The position numbers and the translations under genes are program-made. Below are positions 1-13,314 of a stretch of 64,000 bases of DNA, piece by piece (the stretch's first letter is position 1; the number at the start of each line of letters is the position of its first letter). The DNA comes from Diploscapter coronatus. Taxonomy: Eukaryota > Nematoda > Chromadorea > Rhabditida > Rhabditidae. The stretch lies in assembly GCA_964036155.1 (NCBI GenBank), contig OZ038422.1:63139201-63203200 (forward strand). The letters are read 5' to 3'. Below the pieces are notes generated by a model. It was not told the origin of the DNA. It did not search any database and saw nothing but the letters and a program-made list of their open reading frames with translations.

Positions 1-33
1 TTTTATTAAAAAATTTTTGTTAAATTCTCCTAC

Positions 34-3000
34 CTTCGCCTCAAGCTGAGAAGCCAACGTTTTGTTGCCCTTGGTTTCAGCCAAAATATCGCCGATATTG
101 TTGATTTTCGTTAGCGATTCTCGGATCTATGATAGAAATATTTTTTTCATTTTTAAAAGAGCTAATTACCTGGGTGTTCAAATCTTTAATTTGCTCTGGC
201 GTTAAAGAAATTTTCATTTCCAGCACTTCCTGTGCCAGATTTCGAATTTGGTCGGGGCTGCTTCTAAAATAAAATAATAAAAAGTAAAAAAGTAAAAAGA
301 AAAACCTGGCATCCTTCAAGAAATCGTTCATTTCGTCGATAATCTTGTCCAACTCATATCTGGACGCATTGGCGCTCGCGGCAGCGTCTTTGGCCACTTG
401 CAGGGCGAGTTCAGCATCGTGTTTCGCCGCGGAAGTTTGTCTCAAGGAATTTCGGATCATGTCTAGGACCTGAATGTTTTTATTTAAATATTTGTTTAAC
501 TTTAAATAGTTTCTTTTCCTTTTAATTGAAAATATCCCAACCTTTTCAGCCTCGTGTTGCTTCTCGTTGAGCTTGGTGTCAGCTTCCAGAGCGAAGCTCC
601 TTGCTTGAGTGGCCTTGGTGACGGCGCCCTCAGCACAGGACTGCCCTCCGCAGAAGCCGCACTCGTCACCCGGTCCTCCGCACAAAGTGTCGCACGGCGC
701 CGATTTCGCGCCGCAAACGCCTTCGTTCAGCTCGGGCAGGGACGACTCCAGGTAGCGGATCTGAAAATCCATTTTTTTTTTCAAATTTTCTAGATAAAAT
801 AAAAATCTTACATTATCTTCCGACTCGGCTAGAGCAGCCTCGTTTTCAGCGAACTGCTTGTCGAAATCCTCCTTGTTTTTGTCGAGCAGGTCAGCGGCCT
901 CTTGCGCCTCGCTTTCCGCCTCTGCCAATCGGCCGACGGCCGCGTCCGTCTTCCGCTGCGCTGACATCGATTTGGCAGCACTTTCCTTCGTCACGTTGTA
1001 GGCGCCCTTATAATTTTTATTTTTAATTTAATTTTCTAAACTTTCCATACCTGCACATCAGCCTCCTTGATCTTGGTGGCCTGTTCATTCAGGTCCTTAA
1101 TCTGAGTGTCCAGTTTGTCCAAATCCTTGGCCAGCCGCTCGTAGTCTTTCTCTGCGAAGTCGACGGCCTGCGTCGCATTCGCAACGCGATTTTCGATGGC
1201 CTCGAGACGACCGCGCGCATTCGCAACCTGAAATTTGCGATTTTATGCTAATTTTTAGAATTTTGATAGAAAAAAGCACTTTTTAATAACACATTTGAAG
1301 TTTATGCTAATTTCTCTAAAATCTTCTCACCTGAGCCTTGAGTTTCTCTACTTCTTTGTCCATTTGCTCGATGTGCTCCTTGGAGATGTCGGCGTCGGCC
1401 AATTTCTTCTTCGTTTCCTCAAGTACTTTCTCCATCTTTTCGAAGTCGCCATCGTAGGCAGAGGCCACGCCCGTGTCCTCGATGTTGTTCGCCGTGTTGA
1501 TGAGGTTTTCCACCTGAAAAATGGTAAGAATGGGTACAAGTTACCAAATGGCAGAACAAAAATGGCACAAATGATAATTAGCTATCAAGTGACATTCAGA
1601 GAAATTCGGATAAGTGGTACCTTGTCTTTCAATCCCTGAATAATCGTATCCCATTGGTGGAAGCACTCTCCGCACGGGTTGCAATGAGGCCATTGTCCGG
1701 TGTAGCCTCTTGCGCATTCGTTGCACAACGCGCCTGAAAATAATAGCGGTTAAAATCAGGATGGAATTTGAAAATTTTTGCTCTGAAATGCAAAATAGCG
1801 AAACAAATAGCGCATAGGTTAGAGAAATGACTTTGTTTTGCACACGCTTTTTTGTTTGGAACGTAATTTCTTTTGAAATTCAAAGATTTTTACCCCCAGA
1901 CCCAGGCAGACAAACACAGGTGCCGTTGTTTCTGTGACATTGCATGGTGGCCGATCCGGTTGGGTTGCACTCGCATCGCTGACAGCCGTCCGGCTTCGTA
2001 GGGTCGCCCCAGAAATAGTCCTCGCATTCGGAGCAGGTTCTTCCTGGAATTATTATTTTTTAAATTTTTGGTTTAAAAAGAACTTTACCTCCTCGTCCCT
2101 GTTTGCAATGGCATCTTCCGTCATAGAGATTGCATTGGAGATTCGGTTCACCGGAACCGTCCGGCTTCTCGTAAACGCCATTCGAATCGCAGTCACAGGC
2201 GGCACAGCCGTGGCCACTGGCCTGAATATTTTCAAATTAACAAATCAATAATTAAATAAAACTAAAATAGCAAACCATATTGTAGTGGTTCTCCTCGCAC
2301 TGGTCGCACTGCACACCAATGACGTGGGACAGACAGGGACATTGACCGGTCACTCTGTCGCACGACCCAAAGGTAGAATTCGTTCCGAGTTCATTGCAAA
2401 CACATCTGATGAAAATCGATATTTAATATTGAGTTTTAGGTAAAGAATAATTTTTTTTTGTAAAGTTTCAAATTCCCACCTCTGACAGCTCTTGCTCTTG
2501 GCGTCCCCGAAGTATCCTTCAATGCAATTCTCACATTGATTGCCCTCGGAATTGTGCAGACACTTCAGGCACTCGCCGGTTTTCGCGTCGCAGCTGTCTT
2601 CCACCTGGAAGAAAGCGATTTTTCTAGAAAATCAATAAATCGCCGTTGTCTTACCCGGAAATCGATATTTCCATTGCAATCGCACTTTTCGCAGGTTCCT
2701 CCGACTTCATTTGGATTCCCCCAATAGTTAGTAGCGCACTCCCCGCATCGTTCTCCCTTGTATCCCTCACTGCAAAGGTTTAGAAATTAGGATACCATAA
2801 TATTTTAGTCGAATTCGTTGCTTACTTGCAATTGCAGCGCACGTCCTGAGTATTGTTTGCAGCGTCAATCAAATAGCAAGTGTCCGCGTGCTGATATCCA
2901 CTCGTCGGACCGCCGGGGCAGGGACAGGCTTTGCAGGCCCTTCCAACTCCAAGTCTGAAAAAAAGTGAATGTTTAAAAGTGCGCACTTTTGAATTTTTCA

Positions 3001-6000
3001 ACCTTGGATCTCCGTAATATCCGTCCTGACATCTATCACAGTAATGACCAGTTGTGAGATCTCGACAATCAATACATGCTCCGGTCGATTGATCACAGAT
3101 GTTGGCGTGATCGTTGCACTGACAGACCTAGAAAGGGATCACAATCAACACTTTTGAAATGGGATCACAATTTCCCCACTCTGCACTCGGGGAATCCCCA
3201 GAATCCTGGTTGGCACTGATTGCACTGCCTGCCGTAGATGCCCTTCTCCCTACAGACGCACTGTCCCGATTGTTGATCGCATTGATTGTTCAGGGATCCG
3301 ACCGAGTCGCAGTCGCATCGAGAGCAGCCCGAAGGGCCGAAGCCGTAAGTGCCCAAGGCGCATTGGTCGCATCTGGGAAAAATTAGCATAAAGACGAAAT
3401 TGGAAAGTTTCTATAGAAATTCGAAACTTCAGCTCATTTGGATCTATAGTCGGCCAGTTTTATGGGATTTTCTTTAGAAATGCTATTTGAAATATTTCAA
3501 TGAAAAGCTAAAATTTTATTCTCTAGCTTCAAAACACCTACCTTCTTCCAACGACATTGGCTTTGCATTCACATTGTCCTCCCTTGACATTGCAAATTCC
3601 TGAGACGGAGCCAGTCGGATCGCAGTCACAGTCCACGGTGCGGTTGAGGATCGCGGCTGCTACCGGACACACGTAGCGGAGGCAGGTCTGGAGTTTTTTA
3701 ATCTTTATTTATCCTATTCTAGTTATTTAAAAAAAAAAAAAAACAAATTTTTTTACTACTTACCTCACTTATTTGCTCCTTTGGTGCCAAAGACAAGTAG
3801 AGATTTCTGCACTGGTATCTATTGTACTCGGTCAGATGTTGCTGCGGGCGACCGTCGCCTTTGAAAATCGACAGCTCTTCGTTCGGGGGCACCAGAAGTA
3901 GGGAGTCGACCAGGATTGAGGCTCCGCTGAAAGAAAACATTTTATTGTAATTTTTTAGTACTTTTTTTTTTTTAATTTTTACATTCTCTCGTGCGGAGCG
4001 GCGTGGATTCTTTTCTGAATGAATTCGACCTTGATTTCGTATCGAACCCTCGCTTCTAGGCAAATGGCGGGACGGATCTCCACGTGTCGGCCTCCTGAAA
4101 ATTTAATTTAATTTTTTCAATTTAAAAAACAAAAAAAAGTGAAAATTACCAGGATGCAATCTAGCAATAGGAAAATCGTCCGCAGTGTCATATTTCGCGC
4201 AGGGTCCGTTCGGATCGGGATCTGATGGCCTAACGACCATAATTTTGACGTCTTCCCAGCCAACTCGGTCGTCCTTGCCGCCCTCGTAGCGAATCACGAT
4301 GTTGTAGAGCTGACTGGAATCAAAATTTTAGATGTTTTAATTTCGTTAAATTTAGAAAAAGTGGGTCAACATATAATTTCCAGAAAATTTCAAGAAAAAT
4401 ATGGGTCTTGTGGATCTTCAATAGAAGATTGAGAAATAAATCAACCTGATCTCCAAATCCTCGACTACGAAAGTGAGTGTACTTCCTTCGTGGACATTCA
4501 CATAGCCCAGCCCCGTCCAGGTGAGTTCCCTCGGGTTCTGCGGCCATTCCATCGTTTTGATCTCGGTGTTATTTGTTCTTTGACTTTCTTCTGCTTCGTA
4601 GGTGAAATGCGTCAGTTCGGCGCAGTACATCGACGAATCCGCGGTGTCGCATCTGGAGATTGTATTTATTTGTAATTTTAAAAAGTAAATCGAAACTCTA
4701 TAGAACATTTTAATTTTTTGAGTATTTTTTTAACTTTCATTTTTGATTTTTCCAACCTCCTTCCCGAAAATCCCTCTCTGCATTTGCACTGTCCTGTGGC
4801 CAAATCGCACGAATTGTCGAAGGCCCCGCCCAAATCGCAATCGCACTCTCTGCAGCCATCTGGCTCCTCGGAAAGACCGTAGTGTTCGGGCTGGAAAGAA
4901 TAGTTGAATGTGTTATCCTTCAGTTGTTTCCTACCAGGCATTGGTCACAATTCTCCCCTGTCACGAGCCTCTTGCAAGTACAAGTTCCGCTGTATTTGTC
5001 GCATCCCTCATTATTGTATGTTCCCAGTAGATTGCATTTGCAGGCGATGCAACCGTCTTCATTTTCAGCCGTCAAATTCCAGAATCCGTTCTTGCAGCGG
5101 TCGCATCTAAGAAATTATGTCTTATTAACTTTTGCTTTCGAATTACCTCGGTCCATCCACATTGGTTTTGCAATAGCATTTTCCTGCGACCAGGCCTCTC
5201 TCAGGGTCTTCCTCTCCTTCGCAGATTCCCTGAAGAAGTAATCATTTTAAAAAATCGATATTTTCAAAATAAACAAAAGAATCAATATAAAAACGTAATA
5301 AACAATCCTACATTATTGAGCGATCCAGCCTTGTCGCAATCGCACGGGAGACAGACGTATTGATCATAGATGGGCCTTCGCGGATCTCTGTAGAAGAACG
5401 GTTTGCACTGTTCGCAGTTCTTTCCTTGAGTGTTATGCGCGCAATCGTCGCATACGCCTCCAGAGACGAAGCCTGGAAAAATCGATAAAGTTGGATAGTT
5501 AAAAAGATAAAAATAAATGGAAAATTCATAAAATGGTATTTTGAAATAAAAATAATAGCATTTGAAATAGGAAATATAGCTTTTGATAGGAAAGATGGAA
5601 TTCAAAAATATTTACCCGACTGCTCATAAACGGCTCTATCGAAGTGGCACCTCGTGGCGTGCCGATTGCACTCGCACTGCCTGCACTCGTTCGTGTCCTC
5701 TCCAACTGCAGGTCGCCAGGGCAAATCATTGAAGAACGCGCGGCATTTCTCGCAATTCAGTCCTTCAGTGTTGTGCATGCACTCGCATCGACCGTGGACC
5801 TGGAAGATCGAATTTTATTTTTTAAATTTAAATTGCTTAGTGTTTTAATTTGTTACACTTTTTAAATTTCCTTCAAATATTTATTCTTTTTTCCTAATTT
5901 TTAATTGCTAACCACATCAGGCCTGTCCTGAACCGCATTGGGGTCGTTCGGATCAGATGGAATGCATCTGGAGGCGTGTCCATAGCACGAGCACGAGCCT

Positions 6001-7415
6001 CTGACCACGATCTCGTAAACCGCGTAGTAGTACTTCTCCTCGATCTCTTTCCGGTAATCAAGCAAATCATCTCCCTCAAATCATAAGCATATCTTTTTTA
6101 TTTCAAACCTACTTTTAACGAAGCCCGTGCATTTCAAACCTAGGGCTGATAATAGGAAAAAAAATACCAAAGTGTGCAGCTTCGTGAAGTTGAATCGAAG
6201 ATTCGTGATCTTCAGCAGGTCGGAAATCTCCTTCGAAAATGGGTCCTCTGTGGCGATATGAGGCGAAATCACTTTGTAGACGAGCTTAAATTTTTATTAT
6301 TACTTTGTTTTTTTTTTCAAAAAATTTCAAATCCTGCCCCCACCTCTCCTCCAGTAGACGGCGCGACGTCCGAGTAAGCCCTTGTACAGATGACGTCCGT
6401 GTGCTTTTTCGGGGGGCCTTCTGGAATTCCGGGGAAGCTGCTAGCGCAGTCGTATGCAAAGTAGCGGTAGACTTTCCTGCAATTTTAAATTTAAACAATT
6501 TGCCATATAAAAAAAAAAAAAAAAACTTTAAAAGAACACATTTTGGCGCTATATTTATATAGACGGTCTTTTTTCTTTTCCCAATGTCCCCTACCCTAAA
6601 TTACCCCTAGTATTTGGCTCCAAATAAATACAGGTAGCCATAAATTTTGAAACTTTGATTTTTTTTACCAAGTTTTCCCGAAATCCGATGATCGTTCAAT
6701 GAGCATAGCGGCAGGTCGGAACGACTTGAAGGTCATGATCAAATGGGTGAAGTGGAATTCCGCTTCTAAGTCCAATTGGACCGTCACATTTTGCATGCCG
6801 TTCTTTGATTGCCACCAGTTTCTTGTTTTATCCTCGTACTCTTCCGTCACGACGTTTTCGATTCTGAAAATCGCAAAATTTCATTTTATGGTAGTTTTTT
6901 AATCTTGAACAGACCTAGGCAGACTTTCAGCCAGAATGAGAAATTTTAGGGGAGGGGGTACGCAATAGAAATTTTCGATAAAAAGTGCTATAGGGTGGTA
7001 CGCAATGAGAATGGCTTAAGCCTTGCTTAGGTCTGACCTTGAAATTCAAAAATTCAACTCTTCAAAGATTTTCGAAATCCCATTACCTATGAGATAACCG
7101 ATAGGGCTCTCTTTGCGGTTTCCACTCGTGGGTTGAGTCGCAATGGAAACATTTCGTCTGTTCTTCGAGGTGGGAGACGATGCAGAATCTGGAATTCAAA
7201 ATTAGAATATGGACTATTGTATTAGTTTCAGTTTACCTTTCTCTCTGCGGAATACCGCAAGTGGACGATGCCTTGAGCATCTTTTTCCTGCCGATCAGGA
7301 GATTTCCGGTGATAGGGTAGCAGGATCGGTCCCTGCATCGATCCTCCTCTGCGGAAATGCAGGAAAGCCAGCAGAGGGCCGACAAAAGGGCCACCGCCCA
7401 CGTCACAGCCCTCAT
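34..7415 (-). CDS. lam-1: Laminin subunit beta (3' end outside the window)
   Basis: Secreted basement-membrane chain that joins alpha and gamma laminin chains into a cross-shaped trimer. The start at 7415 opens a hydrophobic signal peptide ([16 protein letters not shown]). Domains run leftwards: laminin N-terminal (LN) domain to about 6.05 kb; EGF-like LE modules (about 6.0-4.75 kb) with the regular CxCxxxG pattern; the Cys-poor globular LF/IV domain (about 4.7-3.7 kb); a second block of LE modules (about 3.65-1.65 kb); then a coiled coil from CGECFHQWD onward. The coiled coil is interrupted near 620-730 by a Cys-rich knob ([16 protein letters not shown]), which is specific to beta chains and rules out alpha and gamma. 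There are more than 20 short introns. The last visible exon is 34-126, with a donor at 33, so the rest of the coiled coil lies left of base 1. No frame breaks were seen. Confidence 0.96.
6910..7035. mobile_element. Short hAT-like MITE in a laminin intron
   Basis: Inverted ends CAGACCTAGGCA and TGCTTAGGTCTG (the latter reads CAGACCTAAGCA on the other strand) enclose about 126 bases without an ORF. The flanking octamers are atcttgaa and accttgaa (7 of 8 identical). CA-type ends with an 8-bp target duplication are typical of hAT elements. A decayed relative lies at 57193-57356. The family assignment is an inference from ends and duplication length. Confidence 0.6.
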
Positions 7416-9132
7416 TGAACGATGGAATTAGGAATATGAGAGGGGGCAAAGATGGTCTTCAAAATGCCCTGAAAATTGGCATAACAAAATGCAATACTCT
7501 GAACAGGAACGAAAATTTTTAAAATTAGCATAAGAGATCCAATATAATTGCCTTCTCTAAAAGGACAAAAGTAATGTAGACAAACAAATAGGGAAAGAAG
7601 ATGAGTCAACTTTGCTGTTATAAAAGGAGAAAAAGAGGCCAAAATAGAAACAATCTAGAAAGAGAAGATTTGTAGTATTTTGACAATGGTTTGTAGGGAA
7701 AACTTGTCAAAATGTTCGCTATTTTACAGTTGTATTTTGAGACGAAAGATGTGAAATTTGATAGGAGACGAATGATAAGAAATCGAGATGAGTAAGAAAG
7801 GCAGACAAGGGGTCGAATGAACATTAAATCAATCAGACAGAGGTCGCGAAAAAAGAGCCTAGTGGATAAAAAAGATATCCACTGGGATATACCGAGAGAG
7901 GGATAAAATAAATCCATACTCCCAGCTCGCTTTGCTCCGAAGATCTTACACTATCAGGGTCATTAAAAAATCTTTGGTGATAAAAACTACGCTCGCTCGT
8001 AATTTATCAAGAATAAAAAAACCGTGACAAATGGTTGTGATTCAGATTTTTGAAAGATCTAGCAGAAAAGCGCGCTGCAATCACGAAAAGCCGAAAGGTG
8101 CTATTACGATGAGAATTTTTGTAATAAAAACATGGATGTCTGATCGGAATTCTAAAATTTCCGATCTTTTCCACAAAAAACAATAATCGAGTGAATTTTG
8201 AGAGATGGCTGGAAAATAAATGGACCATATGGAATTAATGAATGTGGAGGGAAAGATCTGAACACTTTGAAGAAAATTCCGCAGCTGGGTTAGAAACGCA
8301 CGTGTGATATAGTGAATTTTGCGGGCAAAAACTGAGAAAAGTCGAAAAATCCCCGAAAATGATTGAGATTTCAGAGAAAAATCGATCTTCCTAATAAATC
8401 TACAAGTCCGGTAAAGTGCCTGGGTTAATGGAAATCCCTTCAGAATAATCGATTATCAGCGTGAATGCTGCATATATAAAATGATAAGACAGAACAATAA
8501 TGAGAATTAGAGAGTCAAGGTCAGGATGGAAAAGAAAGAAATAAAGTGGGATGTGCATATATTCAATATGTGAGATGGTATATAAGAAGTGATAGAGAGT
8601 AGATCAAATAAGAGAGTCGAGACGAGCAGAAAGTAGATGGTCAATAATATGGGGAAGGCCCAATACACCTGTTAGGGGTCAATCTAAAGCCTCTAGCCAG
8701 AAAGAATAAAAAAGTTGCGCAATTTTCTTACACCTAGAATTATTTTTTCACGATTTCTTAGAAAATCGATATCTGAAAAGATACAGCATTGTGCCAAAGT
8801 CTAAGCATTAGAAAATGCCAAAAGATGAGAAAATGTTGAGGGAGAGGGAGAAAAGATATGGAGATAGACTGTTTTCTGACTGTGTTAGACTATTTGCACT
8901 GTTCGCATTCTCTCTATGCCAGGTCAGAGAGTTCTTTCTTTTTCTCCCTTTCCCCGTCCAAAACCACAACTATTCTCAATCTTATCACATCAGCAAAGTG
9001 AGAGGCATATTCCTAGTCTCTCAATTCAACAAGAAGATCGAATTCCCATATAAGAGCTGGGAGAAAGCAAATAGAAATTTGCATTTCAGAATTTGAGAAA
9101 TTCCAAAATGATCTCGTTATTTCCCACAAATC
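7416..9132. other. Intergenic region between divergent genes, no gene recognised
   Basis: This 1.7 kb gap separates the divergent starts of laminin beta (-) and the 9133 gene (+), so it should hold both promoters. It is AT-rich with purine-rich tracts. Open frames here are short, have no recognisable protein motif and lack plausible splice partners. No tRNA-like or repeat structure was noticed. Confidence 0.5.
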
Positions 9133-10641
9133 ATGTCGAAAGAAGACGGTGGATTCGGGCTGAAACAAGGCAAAGAGGCGCTGTTAATGATCAGCAAAAT
9201 GGCTGCCGAAGGTTGAGAAATAAAAAAAATTATTCTGGAACCTGCATAAAAAATTCTCGGTTCTAGAACAGTTAAAAATTCATTCTAGAGCATGAATTTC
9301 AGGCCTATCCTTCGAGCGAATGATCGAGAAGCCGGAGAGGATTTTGGTTAGATTTGGACTTTTTTGAAAAATCAATAAATTTGGATACTTGCAGTTACTG
9401 CCCTTTTCTGGAAAAAAAACATAAAGAATAGAAATTACATGGAATCAAATAAATTAACTTTCGATAAAAATCGATAAATCCTACCGTAATCCTTTTTTCC
9501 AGAAGCAATTGGTTCCGCCGAAAGCGCATCTGGTCGTGTCACTTGTCTTTGTGTTCTTCTTCTTTCATTTCTACCTGCTCTACGTGCTCGTCTACGCCGC
9601 TACAAAAGCCGCATTCCACTGGGCCACCGACACGTCGAAGGAGCTGCCTAAATTCGAGGAGATCAAGAGAAAGGTCAGATTACGGTATTTAAATTTGGAA
9701 TATTTTTGGAATTATCATAGACTTTTTCGAATTTCAATAAAAAAAGTTAAACATCTTTAGCTTTTTCTCTGAAAGATATAAGATTGTTGTAGCTTTTCAA
9801 AATTCCTAAAAATGATAGATTTTTACTGTGGCTTTTCTAAAAATATTCAACTTTACTGTAATTTTTCACCTACCTTTTCTAATTTCCAAATCGGCATGGC
9901 AGTCGCTTCTCTGTTCGTGATGCAGAGTCTGTCCTCTCTCCTTCCATCCGTTTATTTCCCGCAGAGGGCGTCAAGCTTCAATCCGCGCTCGCTGTTCGAG
10001 TGGTTCGTTCAGCTGCGGCCCCAAATCAACATCAAACCGCAATTGGTAAGCCTGAATGTCTATGGATTAAAAATGAATATATCAAATCCTTCATCATTTT
10101 AGAAGAGGATATATGAAATTTCTTGTTCTTTTTTGAATGGATATACTAAATTCCCTACCCTTCTTGCAGAAAGTAGTCACTTCGAGTTCGCACACGTCGT
10201 GCAATTCGTCTGTGGCCGCGACGATGAGTCGAGAATCGGACGAGTTCAACGATTCGAACGAGAAGTGGGGCGGGGAATCAGAATCTGGCACGACGACCAC
10301 GTCCCTGTCCGTGGAAGAAGTTGATACGCAAATCGAGCTGGCCGTTGACATTCTCCCCGTCGATAGACAGCTCAGGCAAGAGCAAATTTCTAGTTTACCA
10401 TTTTTTGTTATTTTAATTTGTTTTCAGACAATTAAAAAAGAGTGCGCAAAAGGCGAAAAACTACGCGGAAGTGGGTCTGGAAGTGATGCAAGCCATTGCC
10501 AGGTTCATTGAATTTTGAAAATGTTCAACTTTTTTAATTTCTAGCGATTCTCGCGAAAAATGGTCGAATAACGATTTCGAGAGTGCAGCGGAAAACGTCG
10601 ATTCCACCACCCAAAACGACACATCGGGCAGTGAAGCTTAG
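9133..10641 (+). CDS. Unrecognised membrane protein with acidic Ser/Thr-rich tail
   Basis: I do not recognise this family. Exons read: 9133-about 9222 (MSKEDGGFGLKQGKEALLM), 9304-9348, 9504-9673, about 9890-10044, 10171-10377, 10428-10501 and 10545-10641. A strong membrane span lies in VVSLVFVFFFFHFYLLYVLV, and a weaker hydrophobic stretch follows in AVASLFVMQSLSSLLP. The C-terminal 130 residues are polar, rich in Ser, Thr, Glu and Asp, and probably cytosolic. Two joins are odd. The acceptor before the IGMAVASL exon reads TTTCCAA where CAG is expected. The intron from 10378 begins GC (AG|GCAAGA) and ends TTTCAG. Stop at 10639-10641; AATAAA follows near 10718. Membrane topology and function are unknown. 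Confidence 0.6.
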
Positions 10642-10980
10642 AAGAAATGGATTTTTTTGTTTTTAAGGGAACTTTTGAAATCCCTTAATCTCGAAAGCCT
10701 TTTCCAAGAGCATCATCAATAAAACGTTCATTCCTCAAAATTACCTGTAACAAAACATATGAATTTCGATAGAATTATGATATGTGTCATGTCAGATTCA
10801 AAAATAAGTGAATTTAAAATGAATAATTTTAAAGCCCCAGCGAGAATATACAGATCATAGACTATTCGATGTTCAGAAATCCCAATATTGTCTCTATTTA
10901 GCAAAAGAGGCCCGTCTCAATTTATGAATGATCTCGTAACGTCGAAACATAGACGGCGGAGGCATCTAATATTTCTTTAT

Positions 10981-12020
10981 GTCAATTTTTCGTCTTTAAA
11001 ACTCGGCTAACCTGGAATGACCGTAGAGAAATATCATTTTTCTGCAGTAAAATGAGCTGTTTTTCGACCCTCGCCGCACATTCTTGACCTTTCTTATAAC
11101 CCTTCCAAATTTCGTAGAGTTGCTTCTGAAAAAAATAAAAATTTAAGGAAAGTCCACATCTTTCTTGAACTAACCTGTAGATCCTGTTCCAGTCTGTCAA
11201 TGAAATGTGGCACAGCACACATGAACGCTGAGTGTTGTCGGAAGGAATTGAAGGTTGCCGGCAAATTTAGAAGTAGTAATTTTGTCCGTCTGAAAAGTAA
11301 AAGAAGTTACAAAAAATCATGAAGTAACCTATGCTTCTCCCAGCAATCATTGTTCTTCTTTTTAGGCATGGCCCACGATTTTCTCATTCTCCTTCGGATT
11401 TTCCTCGGATAGAACTTCGGCTCATAAGGCTCTTCGCATTTAACTGGTGACTTCATAAGACGTGCCCTTTCGGCCATCGGCAAGGATTGCAGGATTGTCC
11501 TGGAAAAATTCGATTTTTTAGATTTTCCAACTTCCAAAATTTCGGGCCTGGTTTTAGCGACTTCAATCAGACAGTCCTCCTTGCCCTCGATGTGGCTCCA
11601 GATTTCTGTTACTCTGAAAATAGAACAATTTTTTATTTTGTTCACTTTTTAAAACCCAACCTATGTTTCAAAGCGGGTTCGAGTTTTTCGATGAAATTCG
11701 GGATTTCACAGGGGGTTTCCTTTATCGGCTCGTCTTTCGCTCGCATTTCAAAGAGCGGCTTCCTCTAAAAAAACTATTTTTTCTTATCGCATCATCGAGG
11801 AAGTGGCCAATATTGCCTCATAACTTGTGATGACTGTAAACTGTAAACCAAGTGGATAATTGTTGCTAATGGAACGGTTATATTAAGAAAAATTCTCTAG
11901 GTAAGTGTACGTAGTGTTTACCCTAGAAACGCCTCTGGCATAGAGAAGCGATGGAAGAACGCCGACCATCAAGAAGGAATAGTATACGATTAGCAGGAAC
12001 GAGCGATAATTCAAATACAT
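10981..12020 (-). CDS. Hydrophobic-start protein with a duplicated FIxxLE/EIW module
   Basis: Family not recognised. The start at 12020 lies seven bases after a GTTTCAG acceptor, a likely trans-splice site. The first exon encodes MYLNYRSFLLIVYYSFLM..., a signal peptide or signal anchor. The rest is charged and lacks further membrane spans. Two stretches resemble each other: IPNFIEKLEPALKHRVTEIW followed by GKEDC (about 11.73-11.58 kb), and VPHFIDRLEQDLQKQLYEIW followed by GQEC (about 11.21-11.06 kb). The spacing of Pro, Phe-Ile, Leu-Glu, Glu-Ile-Trp, Gly and Cys is shared, so this is an internal duplication. A basic stretch (YPRKIRRRMRKSW) lies between them. Stop at 10981-10983. It is probably secreted or membrane-anchored. 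Resemblance to known nematode secreted repeats is possible but could not be tested. Confidence 0.6.
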
Positions 12021-13314
12021 TTTGCCCTGAAACGCCAATTTTCGATTTCATCCACAGAGAAAAAGGTAAGCTCTGAACAGACAAATTCTGAATTGAATGA
12101 AAATTTTTCGAGTGCCTAAAATCAATTGACAAGGTCTTTCTTGGCGTAGTGGACAATTTAGGAAGTTCAAGGCAAAGAGGAACTATTAATCGTGCGTCAC
12201 ACTAGAATGACTTTGATTGGAAAGATAAGTAGGTACAGCAAAAAATTCGAATGTCCAACTATATTTCCTATAATCAGACGAGAAGAATGGGCAAACGCAT
12301 TTGTCATATGGCTTGTATCTGACAAGCAGTTAGGTAAAAAGTCGGGTAAAAAGAAGAAAAAGCGGAAAATTACTGGACGCTGGCGCCGCCTACTACCACT
12401 TAGGCACCAGACGCAAATTAGCTAATCGACCAATTCGTGGGATTTCCCTAATGAGGAAGATCATTAATATCATTTAGGGACAATTCTAGAGATCATGTAT
12501 TTTTCACCAAATTACCATTTTATAAGATTCGTCTTATTTAGGATATAGGAAAAGGTTTTGGGTTTTAAAAATGATGGTCATGGAAAACTGACGAAACATA
12601 CTTGAGGATTAATTCTAGTATGAACTGAAAATGAGAAGAAGGAAAGAAAGTACTGATTACAAATGGACGATTCTAGCCTGTAAAACAGATGGGGTTAAGG
12701 TCAGCCTGAGTAAAGCAAAATGAAAGTGGTCTTTCTGAAGGAATTCACTTCGCTTTTTCCCCTTCTTGCAAATTGCTATAGAAAGATGCTGATTGACAGA
12801 ACAAAGATTGACCATGGACAGGGTACGAAATGACAGGAAAAGACGCAGAGGAAGGGCGCCAAGCGTGCAGATAACATCTGATTCGCATAAATGCTTATTA
12901 GGAAAAATGTCAAAGCAGAAAAGAAAAATCGGAACAACAAAGTTTGATTTGAAGTTGCAAAAGAAAGGAATTTCTTTCCTTGTACATGGGAAATGAAAGG
13001 AATTGGAACATGCCCATTTTCGGTAAGAGGGATACAGATCATTGCCTGAATGCGTAATGAGATAGGGGAAAGGAAAGCATAGCGGATATATGAAATCCTC
13101 CAATTTATCCTCTGAAATGTAAATTACCCTCCTTATTATCATATCTTCTTCCTAGCTTATATCTCATTTCTTTGCACTCATTTTCACCCTTCATCGCTAG
13201 CAGCTGTTCATTTTTAACTCAATGCGCTATGATATACCCATCGACTAATCGATAATTCAAGATTCTCAGCCGGATCTATGAAACCCCATTAAATCCGCTA
13301 AATCTCCAATCAAG
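12021..13314. other. Intergenic region, no gene recognised
   Basis: A 1.3 kb gap between two divergently transcribed genes. It carries one copy of the GGATATATGAAATCC motif at 13084-13098 and purine-rich tracts near 12340-12370 and 12830-12970. Open frames on either strand show no recognisable protein features. It probably contains the upstream regulatory region of the receptor gene. Confidence 0.45.

Noticed and set aside
12657..13142. 161-codon open frame on the minus strand
   Set aside because: No start context, family resemblance or partner exons; the composition resembles intergenic sequence, and it lies in a probable promoter region.
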